From WS-2 sp964650245 (lineage in GTDB: Bacteria > Eisenbacteria > RBG-16-71-46): a stretch of DNA of 8,198 nt. Positions 6,164 through 8,198 of the stretch are shown here, in pieces. Each line of letters opens with the position of its first letter. The stretch's first letter is position 1. A program made the translations under genes and the position numbers. The DNA is taken from assembly GCA_964650245.1 (NCBI GenBank), contig CAZYQK010000138.1, positions 1-8,198 of the forward strand, written 5' to 3'. The notes under the pieces were generated by a model. The model was given only the letters and a program-made list of their open reading frames with translations. It did not search any database and was not told where the DNA came from.

Positions 6164-6775
6164 ATGCAACTGGGCAAGAAAATCCGCGATTTGCGACTGC
6201 GGCGGGGCCTGACGGTGCAGCAGCTCGCCGAGGCCAGCCAGCTCTCCAAGGGCTTCATCAGCCAGGTCGAGAACAACCGCACCTCGCCTTCACTGGCCAC
6301 GCTTCGTGACCTCGCCAGCGCGCTCAGCACCTCGGTCGCCTACCTGGTGGTCGAGGAGGAGCAGGTGCCATACGTGGTGCGGGCCGGCGAACGGCCGCGC
6401 GTACACGTCGGCGGCAACACGTCGCGAGTCGAGATTCTCTCCGCGCAGCCCAAGCGCAACCTGGAGCTGCTGCTGGCCGAGTTGCCGCCCGGGATGTCGG
6501 CCGGCGACAAGCGCCACTATCACCATGGCGAAGAGTGCCTGCTGTGCCTGGAGGGCCGGGTCAGCGTGGTGTGCGGCGGCCACACGCTCGTGCTCGAAGC
6601 CGGAGACTCGTGCCACTACGACGGCCGCGTGCCCCACGCCATCGAGAACTGCGGCTCGACCGTCGCGCGCGTGATCATCGCGATTACCCCGGCCGCGTTC
6701 GAGCCCATCATCCGCGTCCGGGATCCGAATCGCGCGGGCCTTTCCGCCCGTGCCGAGGTGGATTCGCTGACCTGA
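6164..6775 (+). CDS. XRE-family transcriptional regulator with C-terminal cupin sensor domain
   Basis: The 203-residue protein has a helix-turn-helix of the XRE/Cro type at about 5-60 (I7-R-x-L-R, G15-L-T-V-Q-Q-L-A, L27-S-K-G-F-I-S-Q-V-E, T40-S-P-S-L-A-T-L). A single cupin_2 domain follows at about 105-175. Family members of this architecture (PuuR, SutR and relatives) are cytosolic ligand-responsive regulators. Cupin motif 1 is visible as G110 ... H118-Y-H120-H121-G-E123-E124 and G131. Motif 2 is G147-D ... P157-H158 ... N162. His and Glu positions for metal or ligand binding are therefore retained. Five cysteines (125, 128, 137, 150, 163) lie in the cupin, including a C-x-x-C directly after the motif-1 glutamates. 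The ATG is preceded by GAGG (6154-6157) at 6 nt. The gene has its own promoter with operator-like repeats. Likely targets are itself and the downstream MFS gene (inference). Ligand unknown. Confidence 0.93.
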   Translation: MQLGKKIRDLRLRRGLTVQQLAEASQLSKGFISQVENNRTSPSLATLRDLASALSTSVAYLVVEEEQVPYVVRAGERPRVHVGGNTSRVEILSAQPKRNLELLLAELPPGMSAGDKRHYHHGEECLLCLEGRVSVVCGGHTLVLEAGDSCHYDGRVPHAIENCGSTVARVIIAITPAAFEPIIRVRDPNRAGLSARAEVDSLT

Positions 6776-6791
6776 ATCCCCGAGCGAGCCA

Positions 6792-6837
6792 GCCAACCGT
6801 GACCCGCCCGCGGCGGCTCCACCGAGCCGCCGTTGGC
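6792..6837 (+). terminator. Strong GC hairpin between regulator and MFS genes (terminator, attenuator or RNA-stability element)
   Basis: CGGCGGCTC (6811-6819) and GAGCCGCCG (6824-6832) pair perfectly over 9 bp around a CACC loop. A flanking GCCAAC (6792-6797) can pair with GTTGGC (6832-6837) as an outer stem, sharing one base. No U-run follows, so it is not a classic intrinsic terminator. It ends about eight bases before the GGAG of the MFS gene, so it could also influence readthrough or translation there. Confidence 0.45.
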
Positions 6838-6848
6838 GTTGGAGCCCG

Positions 6849-8144
6849 ATGACTCCGTTGCGCCGCGCCTTCGACGACTTCCGCGACGCCGCCCGGGAGT
6901 TCTCCCGCCCGGCGCGTCTCTTCCTGCTGACCGAGTTCCTGGCGTGGGCCGGGCACGGGGTCTTCGGCGTGCTCTTCAACCTCTACCTGGTGGAGGGCGG
7001 CTACCAGGAGTCGTTCGTCGGCACCGTCATCTCGGTCAACGCGCTCGGGCTCGCGATCGCGGCGCTCCCCGCCGGCGTGCTCGCGGACCGCTGGGGTCGG
7101 CGACGCTGCCTGCTGCTGGGCGCCGTCCTCGACGGGCTCGGGTTCCTGGGGCGCTCGGCAGTGCTGTCGCCGGCCGCCATCATCGGCGCGAGCTTCGTCG
7201 CGGGGGCCGGCCAGGCCATGCTGGCGATCGCGGCGGCCCCGTTCATCACGGAGCACTCCACCCCGCGCGAGCGCACCCATCTCTTCAGCGCGTTCTTCGC
7301 CTGCGCGCTTTTCGCGGCGGTGGCCGGGAGCGCGATCGGCGGCTGGCTGCCGCGCCTGCTGCTGGCACTGCCCGGGGCGGCGCGGCCCGACCTGCTCCAC
7401 GCCTATCGCACGGTGCTGATCGTGGGCGCGGCGTTCAGCCTCGCCGGCGCGCTGCCGCTCGTGCGGCTTCGCGGCCTGCGCGAGTCCGCGCTCACGCACG
7501 CCGACCAGCCGGCCGCGCCGGAGGAGGTGCGCAAGCTCTTCCCGATCGCGCTCAACGCGGCGCTGATCGGAATGGGTGCCGGGTTCGTGATCCCGTTCAT
7601 GAACCTCTACTTCAAGAACCGGTTCTCGTGCTCGAGCTCTCAGATCGGGCTGTTCTTCTCGCTCGCCCAGGTATTCACCGCGCTCGCCTCGCTGCTTGGG
7701 CCCGCCGTGGCGCGGCGCTTCGGCAAGCTCCGCACCGCGGTGGTCTCGGAGCTGCTCTCGCTCCCGTTCCTGGTGACGCTGGGCGCCGAGAGCCACCTCG
7801 GGATCGCGGTCGCCGCGTTCTGGCTGCGCGCGACGCTCATGCAGGCCTCCACCCCCCTGCTCCAGGCGTTCATCATGGAGGCGCTGGCGCCCGGACTGCG
7901 CGCGCGCGCGAGCAGTGTCATCAACCTGGTCTGGAACATGGGCTGGGCGGTGAGCGCCACCCTCGCGGGGATGGTGATTCAGCGCTTCGGCTACGCGGTG
8001 CCCTTCTACCTGACCGCCGCGCTCTACGCGACCGCCGCGACCACGTTCTACCTCGCGTTCCGCGGCACGCCCGAGGTCGCGGCCGAACCGCTGGTGTCCG
8101 AGGAAGCCAAGGGCCGCCGCGGCGAGGGACCGTTCACGGAGTAG
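6849..8144 (+). CDS. Major facilitator superfamily transporter (12 transmembrane helices)
   Basis: The 431-residue protein is an inner-membrane secondary transporter of the MFS_1 type. Hydrophobic segments follow the 6+6 layout: roughly 24-48, 56-78, 86-106, 110-132, 147-168 and 187-205 in the first half, a polar loop at 206-230, then 232-255, 263-285, 298-315, 318-345, 355-376 and 384-404. MFS motif A appears in the loop after helix 2 as G76-V-L-A-D80-R-W-G-R-R-R, with a degenerate second copy G284-P-A-V-A-R-R-F-G-K in the other half. The N-terminal ~20 residues and the C-terminal ~25 are charged and cytosolic. The start ATG has GGAG four bases upstream (6841-6844). It lies 73 bp downstream of the XRE-cupin regulator on the same strand, which suggests local control and an efflux or uptake role tied to that regulator's ligand. 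Nothing visible identifies the substrate. Confidence 0.92.
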   Translation: MTPLRRAFDDFRDAAREFSRPARLFLLTEFLAWAGHGVFGVLFNLYLVEGGYQESFVGTVISVNALGLAIAALPAGVLADRWGRRRCLLLGAVLDGLGFLGRSAVLSPAAIIGASFVAGAGQAMLAIAAAPFITEHSTPRERTHLFSAFFACALFAAVAGSAIGGWLPRLLLALPGAARPDLLHAYRTVLIVGAAFSLAGALPLVRLRGLRESALTHADQPAAPEEVRKLFPIALNAALIGMGAGFVIPFMNLYFKNRFSCSSSQIGLFFSLAQVFTALASLLGPAVARRFGKLRTAVVSELLSLPFLVTLGAESHLGIAVAAFWLRATLMQASTPLLQAFIMEALAPGLRARASSVINLVWNMGWAVSATLAGMVIQRFGYAVPFYLTAALYATAATTFYLAFRGTPEVAAEPLVSEEAKGRRGEGPFTE

Positions 8145-8147
8145 GTT

Positions 8148-8198
8148 GTGCTCGGAAGAATGCAGCTGGCCCGCGGCGTGCAGAGGGCGTCACGCATG
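8148..8198 (+). CDS. Start of a probable further gene, truncated by the window end
   Basis: An open frame begins three bases after the MFS stop. GTG at 8148 has GGAG (8138-8141) at 6 nt and would encode VLGRMQLARGVQRASRM, open to the edge. An in-frame ATG at 8160 has poor spacing. An in-frame ATG at 8196, the last three bases, has AGAGGG (8182-8187) at 8 nt and is an equally good start. Close spacing suggests co-transcription with the MFS gene. Too little is present to name a product. Confidence 0.35.
   Translation, partial: MLGRMQLARGVQRASRM

Noticed and set aside
7898..7912. Alternating CG tracts (also near 1430-1442 and 3673-3684)
   Set aside because: Short and within coding sequence using Ala/Arg codons; explained by base composition.

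Overview
The window is very GC-rich, with strong G/C bias at third codon positions. That bias is why long open frames also occur on the wrong strand. An exported outer-membrane barrel protein points to a diderm (Gram-negative-type) bacterium of a high-GC lineage. Nothing in the sequence allows a firm taxonomic call. There are no rRNA or tRNA genes, CRISPR arrays, insertion sequences or phage genes.

Layout. The left end (1-1263) holds two tightly linked minus-strand genes: a D-2-hydroxyacid dehydrogenase, then an NTP-transferase (MobA/IspD-like) gene cut by the window edge. A divergent intergenic region of about 160 bp follows. To its right everything is on the plus strand: an exported beta-barrel protein (1427-2383), a pair of half-size ABC exporter subunits (2446-4191 and 4188-6113, joined by a GTGA overlap), an XRE-cupin transcriptional regulator (6164-6775), a 12-helix MFS transporter (6849-8144), and the first codons of another probable gene at the right edge.

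How the genes may work together. The two ABC proteins fit a heterodimeric MdlAB/TM287-288-type exporter. The first carries Asp in place of the catalytic Glu but an intact LSGGQ. The second carries the catalytic Glu but a degenerate LSSGQ, so the dimer should have one active and one degenerate ATP site. The upstream barrel protein is probably co-transcribed, but a functional link is only inferred. The XRE-cupin gene appears to have its own promoter, located in the last codons of the second ABC gene, with operator-like repeats around it that suggest autoregulation. The MFS gene follows the regulator after a strong hairpin and is its most likely neighbouring target.

Most notable points. The first ABC gene has no ATG, GTG or TTG at a sensible position, but it has an ATT codon at ideal distance from a good ribosome binding site. 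The promoter and operators overlap the end of the second ABC gene. No wholly new system is evident; most of the window is recognisable transport and regulation.
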